From: Pteria penguin
Lineage: Eukaryota; Mollusca; Bivalvia; Pterioida; Pteriidae
Direction of reading: 5' to 3'
DNA length: 64,000 nt
Assembly: GCA_035048485.1 (NCBI GenBank)
Contig: CM068584.1
Coordinates: 64,276,420 to 64,340,419, forward strand
A program made the position numbers and the translations under genes. This document shows, piece after piece, positions 46,358 to 59,706 of this stretch (its first letter is position 1; every line of letters starts with the position of its first letter). Under the pieces are notes generated by a model that saw nothing but the letters and a program-made list of their open reading frames with translations, was not told where the DNA came from and did no database searches.

Positions 46358-46507
46358 ACTCTTTTATAGGCTGCTATAAAAGATACATCAGTTACAACCG
46401 AGGGGTCTCAAAATCAAGTAACACCCGAAGCTTTCCGATTGTTTTGCATGATTTTGAGACCCAGAGGGTGTAACTGATGTATCTTTCATAGCAGCCTATA
46501 AAAGAGT
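46358..46507. mobile_element. Foldback (hairpin) MITE, second family
   Basis: Arms ACTCTTTTATAGGCTGCTAT... and ...ATAGCAGCCTATAAAAGAGT are inverted copies for about 60 bp around a loop of about 30 bp, with a few mismatches. Confidence 0.82.
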
Positions 46508-47980
46508 ATTTTTCTCTCATATTTTTGGCCCAAAATTGAATTTCCAAAAAATCGGAAAATATTTAACTTTATCGAATCAGGAAAATTTTGTCATATTCGT
46601 GTTCAGCGTCCTCGATTCTAATGAATAAACCTTTATCAATATTATCTTTGCCTTTTAATGTAAAACAACGTAGAAAAAGGAGTTTTTATTTGAAGAACAA
46701 AGATATGAACAAAAATGCAAAAAAAAAAAAAAAAATCTGCAAAATTTTGTGTAGGCTCGAGCCTTTTAGCCTATATGTAATATACGCCACAGCTGTGTAT
46801 AATGTTGAAAAAAGGGCAGGGAATATGACGAGTATATGCTAAACATTGTACGCATTCTACTTTATCTTGGCTCGCAAACAGAACAAACAAGCTAGACAAT
46901 GGTGATCTGGTCTCCAGACGTCGCAATGTCATTACTATAGAAATCATCAAAGGGTTTTCAATAACTGCAACCCCCCCCCCCCCCTCATCAATCCCTTTTA
47001 GCCATTCTTGACTTGCATTGTATTATTTGTTTACCCATATTGAATAATGCTGTGAAGATCTGTTTTGTTTTAAATGTGAATTCGCACTTAATGACATAGT
47101 CTACAAAGTAAACACATTGAAGTTCTATTTTTAGCCCTGCAATATAATTTCCCTGTACGCAGATACTCTATTTTGCACAACAGAACTTGAGTTATGTATC
47201 CTTTTGAAATAGCCCTATCATATATCGCATAAATTTAAAGCATATTACCTGTTTCTCATATATATTGCTGAATATACTGGATTGGATGTCTCGTTGTGTA
47301 GACCCCTGATTACCTAGGCCCATTGATTTACCGCATGAGTAACTACTATAAGATTTCTATACTACAGATAAGTATTCTATACGGATATATTTATATTAGG
47401 TACATTAGTAATTTACCTTTTTATCCTTTAGAAAGCAAAGAAAGGCAACTCCAATTTCCAATCTATTTCTTGCCTACAATTAACTTTTAATCAAATGCTA
47501 TTTAGCTTTATTAGACACGTTCGGTGCATGGAAAGGACGAAATTGGAGTATTGAATTTTAAATCAAAAGGGATGATGGAGACAAAGAGATTTGAAGGGAG
47601 GGGAAGTTGAATTATCTACTATGATACTATGGTTTTAATCCCATTGGAAGCACACACAGATATATAGACAGGCAAACACAATCAAATTGGCCGATACACA
47701 CAAAAACATGCAAACGAACACAGAACAGGACGGACAGATGGACAAACACAGAAGAGCGATGGTTCAAGACACTTGGTATTTCAGGCACATGTGTATTAGC
47801 CAAACTACTCGGCCATTTTGGTGCCAAATTTGGATTTTTACTTGTAAATATGTGGCGAAAAGTTGCTGTGACTCCTACCCCCTCTTAATCAGCCACTGTA
47901 TAAATTTTCTGTATCTGTTGTAGCACATTTGAGGTCAATATAGGTTTTTTTTTAAGTTAATATACGACGGTGAAATGTTT
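46508..47980. other. Intergenic region, nothing recognised
   Basis: Contains a C run near 46975 and short frames only. Confidence 0.5.
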
Positions 47981-48186
47981 TGTCCAAGTAAATAATGTAG
48001 ACAGATTCTGTTTGCATTTTATAGGAGATTGGGGGGGGGGGGGGGGGGTGGGTTGCTTACATTCAAGGAATCCTCAATATTTGTTTAAGTTCATAAAGAA
48101 ACAAAAGGACTGCTGTAACAACTTACATACAAGATGTCGGATCGGTAAATATAAAATAAAATAACCATATAACAAACAATGGTATA

Positions 48187-51100
48187 AAGCGAACTATAAT
48201 GTAATAAAGGATCATATAATACCAGTATAGTGGTAAGTATATCGAAATTATTTGTAACTTCTTTCCGGAATGCGTGGAGTGTTTACCGCTTCAGGTGTAT
48301 AACAAAAATGACTGGCAAGAACTGTCGGTGTATTTATAATAGTAGAGTTTACAAGTGGTGACACCTATGGTGGCTATACATCATGAAAACCTCTTATCAC
48401 GGTTAAACGTTTGTGTGTTGATGTTTATTTAGTTCTCGTTCGAGTTTATGTTCAATTTGTAGAACTGTTAAGTTCTGTTCAGCCAGGTTGGATAGTTGAC
48501 ATCATGGAGCCAAGTTTTTAGTAGTTCTGTTTCTTCACTGATGGGGTTTGGATGGTATCAGCCTTGTGTTGATTGAACTTACAATTTTAAACATTACTGA
48601 AGCTATAGGGTACCTTGCCTCTATTGGGTAGTAAGGTTATGCATGAAACTTCTGTTAATTTCAAGATAGGTGGAAAGATGTGAAATTCAGTGTCTGACAT
48701 AAATAAGTTTTTATGATGTTTGTGAGATGTCAGTTGTAAAAGTTGTAATAAATCAAGCATAATGCTATACTATTCCTACTACTTTCACTCCTATTCCTGA
48801 TTCATCCTCCTTACCATAATACAAATCCTACTCGTTCATCTACTTTTTACCACTACAAAAACTTCTACCACTACTACTACTTCAAATACTACTACTATTC
48901 GTACCTCTAACTTAAACACTATAACAATAACAACCACTACTACTTCTATTGCTGTTGTTACTACTACTACTACCATTTCTCCAACTACTTCTACTTCTAA
49001 TACTACCATTACAACAACTACTACTGTTGCTGCAAGTCTAATACTTCTTTTACCTCTACTACTACTACTTCTACTACTACTACCACTATTATTCATATTG
49101 TTGTAAGTCATGTGACACCAATTACTTTCGTATTTGACATTCCTTTGACTATGGCAACAACACAACGACTACTACCACTGATTTTTCTCCTACTTTTATT
49201 TAAACTTAAAAACTACTTTTATTACTAGTATAACTATTATTACACTACTATTACTACACTATTACCACTAGTACTACCAATACTCCTCGTCCTTCTCCTC
49301 CTGCTTTTACTAATGTTCCTTTTTCTAATACGTCTGCTATTTCAATACTGCTAGTTCTACCACTAATTTTACTCCTACTACACTATAACTACTCGTACCA
49401 CTCCTACTACCACCCTTCCTATTCTAATATTTCTACTGCTACAGAAATATTGCCAATACTACTAGTAGTCCTATTACATCCACAGCCACCCCACCTCAAT
49501 ACTTCTATTAATACTTCTGTTGATACAATTGTTAGTACTACTTCTAATTTTCCCAGTCTTTCGCTAGCCCCAGATTCTACTTCATTACCGCTTTCATTCT
49601 AGTACTATTAATATTTCTACCTTTACTAATACTACTACAAGTACTACTAATACCCATACTACCATTTCTCCAACTACTTCTACTTCTAATACTATTTTCA
49701 TTTAGTTGTCGAACGAGTTTAGATCTGTCCAATTCTGTTCAGGTTATTTGATAGTTGGCATTATGGAGCAGATTTCTAAGTGGATTTGCATGTTGAATGA
49801 AGTGTTATTGGACGTGAGGGATGTCATTGAAATGTTCACTGAAGTTATATGATACATTGCTATATTAGGGAGTAAGCTATGTCATTTATAAGCCTTTAAG
49901 AATTGTGTTATTTTCAAGATTTGAAATGTGTGTGACTTTAAAAAGCTTTTCATAAGGGTACCTGAGATGCTTATGCCAGATGTCCTGTTATAAAAGAGAA
50001 AGCGAACTACAATGTAATAAACGATCATATAATATCAGTATAGTGGTGCATATATTGGCTTCTTCCGGAATGTATAGAGTGTTTTCCGATTTAGGTGTAT
50101 AACAAAAATGACTGGCGAGAACTGTGAATTTATTTATAATAGTGGAGATTACAAGTGGCGACCCCTTCGGTGGCAATATATAATGCAAACCTCTTATCAC
50201 GGTTTAACTTCTGTGTGTTAATGTTAGTTCTCCCATTCACATGCTGCCTATTCCTAATCCTACTTCATTATTGTTTCTACTACTGCCACTACTACTGATA
50301 GCACTAGTAATACTCCTCCTACTAAACTGGCATGCTGAGTTACCTTTTGATACTTGTTCTATTTATTTAATTTAAATGCATGTTCTTTGTTTGTACTTGT
50401 GCTGCTTAACTAATATCCTCCGTCGGCAATACGACTGCATCTCAATCACATAATTTTGCGACGTATTTTCAAGTGCACTTACAGGTATACTTTGCTTATG
50501 TGTCTACATTTATTATACACCTTAGTCTTTATACATATTTGAGACGTTTCAGGCATGTACTGAATGACGGAATTTCATGAGGAATTACAAACAAGATGAA
50601 CCCAAATGAACTTTCTGGAAACGTTCTATGCTCAAAAGATGTAAGTAAGTAGCAATATATAAAACGATAGGGGCTGTGTACAGTGCAATTTTATATTATC
50701 ACTCCGAGTGAAACAATAACCCTGTTAATTAGATTATACGCAAGAAATGGATTTTTCTTAACATATCTTTTAGTTACTTATATTATAAATTGAAAAACAA
50801 TTGAATGGAATGATGTATACATTTTCTGTTTTCTATACAGATTTATTTCATTGATAGTATTTCTAGCTTAAGATTTTAGTCTACATATTTTTGTCTTTCT
50901 ATACTCTTTTTGTAGTCAACAGATTGCATTTGCGCCTAATTGTTGTTTTATCTGTTGTTAAATTGATGAAATGAAAGTTTTGTTCGATCATTTAATGCGA
51001 ATGAATTAACTCCGTTTGCATTTTATTGGAGGAGGGTGGGGTGATTAAATTAACTGAATCCGAAAGATTTATTTTGTTTATGTTTATAATAAGAACAAAC

Positions 51101-51790
51101 AGATAGCAGCAACATTCTACATCGAAGATTTTTGGATCGGCAAATAACTGTAAAAAAGATTTATATAAAACGCAAAGATATCGAGTGAACGACAATATAA
51201 TAAATGATGCAATAATACTATAAATATTGATAAATGTTTCGAACCATTAATGTCTTCCTCAACAGGTGCTTGTAACCTTATTTAGATTACAAGTGGCGAC
51301 ACCTATAGGAGCTACACATAACGATAACCTCTTACCAGGGTTCACTTTTAGTGTCATTTTTATTTTGTTGTCGAATGAGTTTAGATCTGTCCAATTCTGT
51401 TCAGGTAAGTTTGATAGTTGGCATTATGGAGCCGGATTTTAAGTAGATCTGCATGTTCAATGATGTGTTATTGGATGTGAGGATTTCGTCGAGATGTTCA
51501 CTGAAGTTATAGGATAAATTGCTATATTAGGGAGTAAGCTAGGTCATTCATAAGCCTTTAGGAATTGTGTTGTTTTCAAGGTTTGAAATTGTGTGTTACT
51601 TTAAAAAGCTTTTCATATATGAAAATTTCCTTTATGAATATATTTTTTTCTTTGTTTATGTCAGATATCAGTTGTAAAATACATTATAGATAAGGCATAG
51701 AAATGCTATATCACTCCTACTGGTACTATTTTCATTCCTAGTCCTATTCCTCCACAATATTATTATTATTATTTCTACTCTTTCCTGTAC
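48187..51790. repeat. Shuffled three-block repeat with degenerate CTA/ACT triplet tracts
   Basis: Block A (aaagcgaac...acaagtggcgacacc...cctcttatcac) is at about 48187-48420, 50000-50210 and 51180-51350. Block B (gttctgttcagg...gatagttggcattatggagc) is at about 48470-48760, 49725-49990 and 51390-51700. Degenerate CTA/ACT triplet tracts follow at about 48770-49700, 50225-50330 and 51715-51790. Order is A-B-T, B-A-T, A-B-T. The minus-strand open frame inside the long tract is low-complexity and not a gene. Confidence 0.7.
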
Positions 51791-52009
51791 ATTTACCTTA
51801 AAGCATATTGTTTAATCAGTTATTGCCAGAGCTAGTTCAATTTACAATGACAATACAAAGACAAACGTTTTTCAGGTAAGTTAGTCAATCTAGGACATGA
51901 AAGAAATCGAATAATCCCAATGAGGAAGTTCTAGTGTTGATACGTGGTTCTAATATTTTATATTGAATAGCATGCTGAGTTGAAACCTATTTTGATCTTC
52001 TCCAAAACC

Positions 52010-52190
52010 GAACTTGACACATATACCTGGTTATTGTTTACTCTCCCGGGGCACCTGATCTCACTCCTATTTTGGGATTTACTTATGCATCTGAATAAAT
52101 GTTCTTATGCAATTTTTAAATGTGATTGTCAATTTATGCTGAATTTATTTGCCTTCCAATTAGATGATTTTGGACTAATGAAATGGTTTA
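52010..52190 (+). mobile_element. Diverged Penelope-like 3' end fragment
   Basis: Contains TGTTTACTCTCCCGGGGCAC and CTGATCTCACTCC followed by a T-rich tail, matching the 3' ends of the Naiad-like copies at reduced identity. No RT sequence precedes it. Confidence 0.5.
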
Positions 52191-52381
52191 ATACACATTT
52201 TGTTTTATAATAAATTCAAACCTTTTCTTTATCACACACAAAACATTTCGCTCTTTCTAGAGAAGGTAGTGCAACACAAATATACCGATAGATATTTACA
52301 GAATGAAACATTCCTTTTACATTCGTCAAAAAAGGGCAGACCAAAGAAATGTATGGTGAAATTCAAAAGAGATGGAGAGGG

Positions 52382-53449
52382 TGTTATATAGTAGTTTTTC
52401 CCCCTAGCCATTTTTCCCCCCGGAAAAATGGCTATATAGTAGTTTTTCCCCCGGGGGAAATTTGACTATAAAGCCACCCCCCCCCCCCTCTTATAGCCAT
52501 ATTTCCCCCGGTGAAAAACTACTTTATAGTGGATTTTCCCCCCAATGTGAAATTCCGGATTTTCTTTTCACACATACATGTAAGTAAATCCAGCTTGTTA
52601 CCTTGTTAAAATAAAAATAAATAGATTTCTATTTAAGAGATATCTCAATTTTTTTATATGGAGATATATCCAATTAATTTAGAGATATCTCATTTTCTTA
52701 AGTCTTCAATTTTAATCTCTTTTCCAAATACAAATGCATAGATTTAGAACAGATATTTATATACTAGAATTTCTTTCGAGATATCTTCATTTAATCGGAG
52801 AAATCTCTATATATACAAATGGAAAAAAGAAAAACAAGTTCGTTTTTATGCCCCCCGGAATGAAATTCGGGGGAATCTAGTTTTTGGCCTATCTGTGACT
52901 CTTTGCTTGTGGCAAAACCCTTGACTGTATCGTCTGTACCAAGAGGTACAAGGCTTTGAAATTCCACATACAGTTTTCTTGTGATGACCTTTTATTTGGG
53001 ACCATGATTTTTTTAACTAGTGACTTTGACCTTGGTGCTCTACGTTTTCAAAAACTTAAACTTTGGCTGTATCTTTTGTACCAAAAGGAGAAGGGGTTTT
53101 GAACTTCATATATAGATTACTTGTGATAGGATCTTTAATTTGGGATCATGACTTTTGACCTAATGACCTTGACCTTGAAGTGTGACCTACTTTTCAAGAA
53201 CTTTAACCTTGACTATATCTTCTACACAAAAGTATGTAGAGCTTTGAAACTTAGCATATAAAAACTTTTAGATGAAACCTTTCATACTGTACGTAAGGGA
53301 CAAGGAGATCGCATTCTTGTGATCATGATTTACAACATCTGCGACTAGACAAGCCTTGTCGTAGATTGCAAATCGTAGACACCTGGGTGGAATTCCCTTC
53401 TGTTATTTTCATACTCTGTACATGATGAGCGATATTTTGATATATATAT

Positions 53450-53520
<71 letters not shown>

Positions 53521-54138
53521 GCATCAGTCTTAATTTATTTAGGAATTGAATGTTCAAGGAATTCTTGTACGTTCAATTCTTATATTTGTCATTGGAACAT
53601 TTTGATTGATAAATTCATATGTTAAGTAATATGTTGTATTACGAAAAATTGCCTGGGATCAAATCTTGAGTCACAGCCTGACGTCATGATTGACATCTAT
53701 ACGCAAGTAAACGACAATTTTCACAATGAAATAATAGAAGAAAATAGCATACTATGGTAAATATATAAAAAGAAAGACTTGTAAATAAATACATAAAACA
53801 ACAAAATAAATACACACACATACACGCACAAACAATACACTTAACAGTATTTAGAAACACATTAACCATAACACCATCGGTTTGATCCACAGGCTATTAC
53901 TATAGTACATTTGTATTTAAAATGTTATCTGACTAATACAGAACGAACGTGTATAATTTCCAAACCGTTACGTAAGGGGGGAAAACTACTATGGGGGAAA
54001 GACTACTATATAGTAGTTTTTCCGCCATGGGGGAAAAACTACTATATAGCCATTTTTCCGGGGGGGGGGGGGAAACTACTATATAGCCATTTTTCCGGGG
54101 GGGGGGGGGGGGGGAAGGGGGGAAACTACTATATAACA
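52382..54138. mobile_element. 1.76-kb interval bounded by inverted G/C-tract repeats
   Basis: Starts TGTTATATAGTAGTTTTTCC and ends with the inverted match GGAAACTACTATATAACA. Both ends hold several copies of a short palindromic unit built from TAGTAGTTTTTCCCCC and GGAAAAATGGCTATATAG (52382-52550 and 53970-54138). Inside are a TTTGACCTTGACC-type repeat, a (TA)n tract and no supported gene. It could be a DNA transposon or two clusters of a dispersed palindromic repeat. Confidence 0.6.
53439..53518. repeat. (TA)n microsatellite
   Basis: About 39 units with one GA break, inside the interval with G/C-tract ends. Confidence 0.95.
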
Positions 54139-55329
54139 TGGGCACCAGTCTATTTGCAACCACTACTATCACCCATTTTAGCAGTATATTAGCTTGGGTT
54201 TTATTAAGGGAGAATTAAGAGTGTATTGCGTAATTTTTCCGGTCAAGTCATTATTTGCTTTCAATTGTTAATTAATAACTGTAGACATATCTATGCCACA
54301 TCTATATAAAGATATGAAATAAAAACAAATATTCATGTAATACTAGTAAATTATGCACAGTATTCTCCTCTTATTATCCTCCTTTCTCTGTGACAATGCT
54401 TGGGTCGACTCTGGGAAAACCTCCAAAATATTTCATATCATTTAAATACAAAGTATACTTTTTTCTACGGAGACAGAGGGTAGTTATGTACTATTTGTTT
54501 ACACATCAGTGCGGATTTAGTCATGACACAGAAAGCACGGCAACCCCTCACCCTCACCCTAAAACAAAGGGGCGGGGGTGCTATTGTTTTTTTTTTTTAT
54601 TTTTAAAATATTTATTATAAGTAAATAAAGGCATACACTACAAAGTAATGTTTCTGTTGCCACATCATTATAAAAATATGTAAACTGCTGTAATGCAAAC
54701 TTGGTAAGTATAAACCAAGGATCCCGTAGAGATACCCCTGTAGTTAAGATATTGGAAGCTCTCCCAAATTATGCGTTCATCCATTGAACTCAGCAATTAT
54801 GCTACCAACATTTAACACGCTATTTAGAATAAAGTTATAATATAAATTGTTATTGAATCTGAAAGAAAAAGAAATCAGTTATGAGGAAAAGGAAGTGAAG
54901 ATTTGGACATTATACATGCTTCATTCCATTAATGTTTTTGTAATTGCTCCATTGTAGCTTTAATTTTATTTTACACCCATCCCTAGAAATAAAATATTGC
55001 AAGGAACATCATTTTACACACTATATGTTTGTTTGAATTCAGTAAACGTCTATGCACTTCACAGTTGCAAGGTAGGGATGAAGAAAATTTCGTATAGTTT
55101 GTTGCTGTGGTGTAGAAATGACCCTTCAGTGTAACTTTTCTAATGTTAGGGATTTTGTTCAGCGAAATAGTAAAATAAATAGTTTTGATTAACATTTTCA
55201 TTGACAGAGGAATAGAAATCCCAATACCCCCAATGGTCCAGACAATGACATCAATGAATATCATACTTTATACATGTGTTAAGTGTACATGTCTTTCCTT
55301 TATCAACACAGTATAACAATAATCTGGTT
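54139..55329. other. Intergenic region, nothing recognised
   Basis: AT-rich; a T run and short G/C patch near 54560-54600. No gene seen. Confidence 0.5.
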
Positions 55330-55580
55330 AGCTGGATCTAAATCATGAGTTCAGTGTTGGATTGATCGAAACGTACCGAGTTCGAGTCCTGCTGGAGGCC
55401 TAGTCGATACATCTCCTTTCGGTGAGATAGTCAAATTTGAGGCATAGATTTGCTGTAGTCGGAACACATAAAAACCCCTAACTTTTCAATTACACAGTTC
55501 AACATTTCCTTGAAAAGCATCAGGCAGATGATATAGCTTATAAGTGCAATAATCTTGGTGTGAAGTAAAACGAGTCATTA
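55330..55580 (+). mobile_element. Diverged SINE
   Basis: B box GAGTTCGAGTCCTGCTGGA and body landmarks CATCAGGCAGATGATATAGC and GGTGTGAAGTAAAACGAGTC, all altered from the copy at 21.4 kb. Confidence 0.6.
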
Positions 55581-56084
55581 ACCGTTAACGCATAATGATG
55601 ACACAACGTCTGATGCTCAAAGTTGAGTACTATTGATGCCCGGGTATGACTTCAGCTAAAGATCCACATAAATTTTGCTGATAAGCATCACGAGAATCTC
55701 TCTTGGACTTCCAGTTGACTTAGAATAACAAACACGCATTTGCCTGACAATGAAATAATTGATGAAAAATTATAGAATATTTGTTTCGTTTCTGCATCTT
55801 TATACAGAAAAGGCACTAACATTAAAGGCTTTTCAGCAACATTTTTCGTCAATTATAATACTATTTTACAATGTCATCCTCATGTCCTGAAAGCCTCCTA
55901 TAATTCTGGAGTTGCCAGTCTTTGTGTTTGAAAGAGTAAGCAGTTGTCAACTACTAACTAATTTAATTATAAATCAATACCCTTGTCCCATCGAAATCTT
56001 CTTTGCCAGAGGTGATCATGCGATGGACCATGGTTACCAAGCCTAATCAATGATAATTTCAATGAATTGTATTCGATAATATAT

Positions 56085-56340
56085 AAGAGAACAAGCTGTG
56101 TTTGAGAAACACGAATGCCGCCGGCAGCAGGTCTTTGTCAAAGTCAAAATGGCATCGACTTTAATTTCATTTGGGAAGGCTTTATTAGTTGAGTACGCAT
56201 ATCAAATGAAGTCTCTCCCCCTCCCCCCACCCCGGTTCAAAAGTTATAGCCTAGGTTAAAGTTGACAACAGACAGGCAAATAAACAAACAGGACAGAATC
56301 AATATGCCCTATCGATCCGGGGAACAAAAAGATAAATAGG
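56085..56340. repeat. Copy of the AAGGTCACAAGGTC-type repeat
   Basis: AACAAGCTGTGTTTGAGAAA and AGGACAGAATCAATATGCCC match the ends of the copy at 34.2 kb; the middle has diverged. Confidence 0.5.
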
Positions 56341-57239
56341 TTAATTTAATCTGTACAGGAAAAGTTTATCTCCAACGTAAACTAAAACATGACTCGAGTA
56401 TTGACTTTGCACAATAAAGTATCTGCATACGGGGAAGTTATAATACACAGTTAGAAATCAATGTGTTTACCTTCTACATTATGCCAGTTAATGCGATTTC
56501 ACATTCAAATGAAAACAAATTTTGAAAGCACAATTTAATATAATGTTTGTTAACATGGAAATAAAATGTATGGGAGTATAGAATGCCAGAACTGAATGAT
56601 AAAATGAGGGGTAGGAAGGGGTTGGAGTTTTTAGAAACTCTTTGATGATTTCCATGGTAAAGATATCTAATATCACAGTTTCCCTCTCCTTCTATTTAGT
56701 AATATATTTGTGCCATTCATATTTTTTTCTTTTTGCTCTGTGCGATCAACATTGTTAAAATTTATTTTTGATCACTGTATAAAAACATTAACAGTAGATA
56801 AAAACATGTATATGTTTACAGTCTCCTGGCTGATGCTTGAAATTTTAAAAGTTTCTTATATCGGCTTCACTGATGACTTGATATTTTACGCCCTAAAATT
56901 TCAGCATCACGAATTTCCCCTTTATGTAAAAATATTGCATTATTGCTTGGCATTTTCATATATATTATCTAATACGTTAATGCCAGAGCGAGTTCAAATA
57001 CCAATATTCTGATCGATAAACTACTTTCGTATAAAGAGCTCAAACTAAATCCAATGAAAAGGTTCTAATGTACCTTTGGTGCTAATCAATACCGAAACAG
57101 GGGAATTTTAGGTAAGGAGATCTAAATATTAAGCCACAGTATCCCCTCCCCTCCGTATCTGCCAATGGTATTAATGAACATCATGTTCTATACTGTTAAG
57201 TGTACAAAGTCTTTCAACGAAAATCCGGCTTGTTGAATC

Positions 57240-57440
57240 TGAATTATAAGTTTAATTTTGTGATCGAGAATTCCCGGGTTCTAGTCCTGCTGAAGGCACG
57301 TCGATGTTATACCTTTGTATGTAAAATTCACATCTGAGGCCCCAAGTATCCGTAGACTTGGCAAATATAAGATTCCTCATTGTTCCTTTGCACAGGTCTA
57401 CATTTATTTGCATCTATCGTCAGATACATTAGAATTGATA
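57240..57440 (+). mobile_element. Diverged SINE
   Basis: Head near TTCCCGGGTTCTAGTCCTGC, then AAGATTCCTCATTGTTCCTT and CGTCAGATACATTAGAATTG. Weak but colinear with the family. Confidence 0.5.
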
Positions 57441-59519
57441 AACATACCAACAGTAACAACAACAAATAATAGATAAATAAAAAAAAAAGAATTAAAATGG
57501 AAAGTAAATAAATTAAAAGAAAACTTCAACCCTCCTTCCTTAAATAATCAATATCTGTTTGGTGAGGTCTCCGCCTAAACTCCGTCAAAAAAGGCGATTC
57601 ATGTTGGTACACTCCTTTAACTAATCTTTTATTTAACATTGTTAAATGTGCAGTTAATGATTATATTGACAAAGAGAGTGCATGTGATGGTTCTGAAAAT
57701 AATACCGATTTCCTCTCTACGACACAAGTATATAGTGGTCCAAAGTATAATGCATAAACCATGATATGAATCTATTCCAAGAGTTATCTTTCCTAAAACA
57801 CTCAGGTAGATATTAAATGTACCATGACACTGGTGACTCTACCGCTTTTAATATGGAAGCGTCATAGTGTGGATACAGACTAAGAATAGGATATCGATAT
57901 GTGAGTAAAATAAGGTTTTCATTTTTGTTAATTCCTGTCCATTGTCCTGGCTAGTTTTAGATGAATTTGTCAAGATATTGGATACCGGGTTTTATATCAA
58001 GATGTGTCTTTTTTCTGCCTTTCAAAAAACAAGTATTAAATGTCTGTGCACTTAGTATACTTTTAAGACGCTACGTAGAGGCATCGCAAACGTTTGGGCA
58101 GTATTTTCTAAATGGCGGAGAGGAAAGATTGGCACAAGTTGGTTTGTACCAATCCTCCCCTCTTTTTGCAGCGAATAATAGAGGTTTATTCAATTTTGGC
58201 CTTGTCGCTGATTCTTTACAATGAAAATTATCATTTTTCATCGTTTCTCACCTTTTTTTTTTTTCATCAATTGAACACCGGCAGAATGAAACTCGCTTTT
58301 CAAATTCATTTTAATGCGCGTTTGTATTGATATATGACATTATTTCCACGATATTACGAATACGCTAAGGTTTTAAGCGGGACTATGCCTGATACACAGA
58401 TACACAATATTACCCGGAATTTGCGTTATGATGTTAATTCATGGATTACTACATCACAATAGAATAATGGTAATGGAAATTTATTTGAGATTGCAGAAAT
58501 GATCAAATTGATATAAAAATGCTATTCACCACATACAAAAAAAAAAAAAAAAAAAAAAAAAAAACGAACTTAAGTACTAAATTCATAGTTCGTTGATATT
58601 ATGTAATTTTTAAAAGGCAGCATCTGCATTCAATGAAATTTTAAGCTTATGTAAGAAATCTACTCGACGTTTGTTTATACGTAAAATACAATAAATATGG
58701 ATCATCGTTTCTGACTGGCTAATTCTAAGGAAATGATATTAGTTTTCTCATTTAACATAAAGCATATCTAATTTCTTTGACTTTAGAATTCGCAACAGCT
58801 GGTAGTTATTGGCACAGGGGAATTACGGACATAATACCAAATCGATTTAATGGTTATGGAATACCATGCCAGGGTTAAGTCTCCATGTCAAAGCTTATTG
58901 TTACTCAAAATATTACGTAATTCCGAAGAATTTAATAACAAAATAAACGCACTATTAAAAGTCGGATCTGTTGCTTTGTCGCTTCATCGTTTAAATAGAC
59001 AAATTCCATAATAGCAAAGGCAGTATTAGAATTTTATCTAGCAAACAATTACAACTGATGACAGCGGATGAAGGTAGCATTATCTATAGACAAAAAACAA
59101 TCTCAAATTAGACTGAATTTATTCAAAACATTGACATATCATACCAATCTGAACTGGTTTATGATTTTGGAAGATCAAGACAATGGGGATGAAATGTTAT
59201 GTCTAAATCTCGTGACATTAACTGTGTACTATTTTCAAAGTACAAGTACATAACGTGCAGTCTGCTATGATTATTTATACGGTTGATTTTGATCAACAGT
59301 TGTGTGGCTATTACGTAAGCATCTAAACATCCACTTTATTTATACCTCTAGAAAACATCTGGCATACATTATGTTTTCCTCAATTACATTTTCTCAAACC
59401 TATTTAATATCTGTCACATGCACACTTCGTGCTTTCCTTTCTAATTCTAACTTTGAAACCCGTATAACGAATTGTCTGCCTAATGACTCTGATAATTTCT
59501 AGAAAACTCAGCTAATAAA
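57441..59519. other. Intergenic region, nothing recognised
   Basis: Only short frames and the poly(A) tract at 58539. No splice-consistent exon found. Confidence 0.5.
58539..58564. repeat. Poly(A) tract
   Basis: About 26 A. It may be a retroelement tail, but no element body is recognised upstream. Confidence 0.7.
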
Positions 59520-59706
59520 TGTAATAAATATTGCACATCTTCTCCACTGATACATCACGAAGATCTTCAACTGACGTTCCCATTGCCTCTAGATACTTGT
59601 TAACAAATTCACTGCTGTCTTGATTATATTTCCTAGTATTTTTATTATCCCTTTCATCGAGTATCTTCTAAATTTCCTCTTCGGACGCGTTTGTAAATCT
59701 CTGAGC
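59520..59706 (-). pseudogene. Tyrosine-recombinase element relic (Crypton/DUF3504-like N-terminus)
   Basis: The minus strand reads AQRFTNASEEEI, stop, KILDERDNKNTRKYNQ, VNKYLEAMGTSVEDL, resembling the helical N-terminus seen in Crypton-type recombinases and proteins derived from them. One in-frame TAG, and no catalytic domain is visible. Confidence 0.45.

Noticed and set aside
48030..48050. Long poly-G run as a functional element
   Set aside because: Homopolymer runs of G or C occur many times here (7010, 7375, 37300, 42030, 46975, 54060) and look like repeat slippage.
48836..49165. 109-codon minus-strand frame rich in Val/Glu
   Set aside because: It is only the reverse reading of the degenerate CTA/ACT triplet tract.
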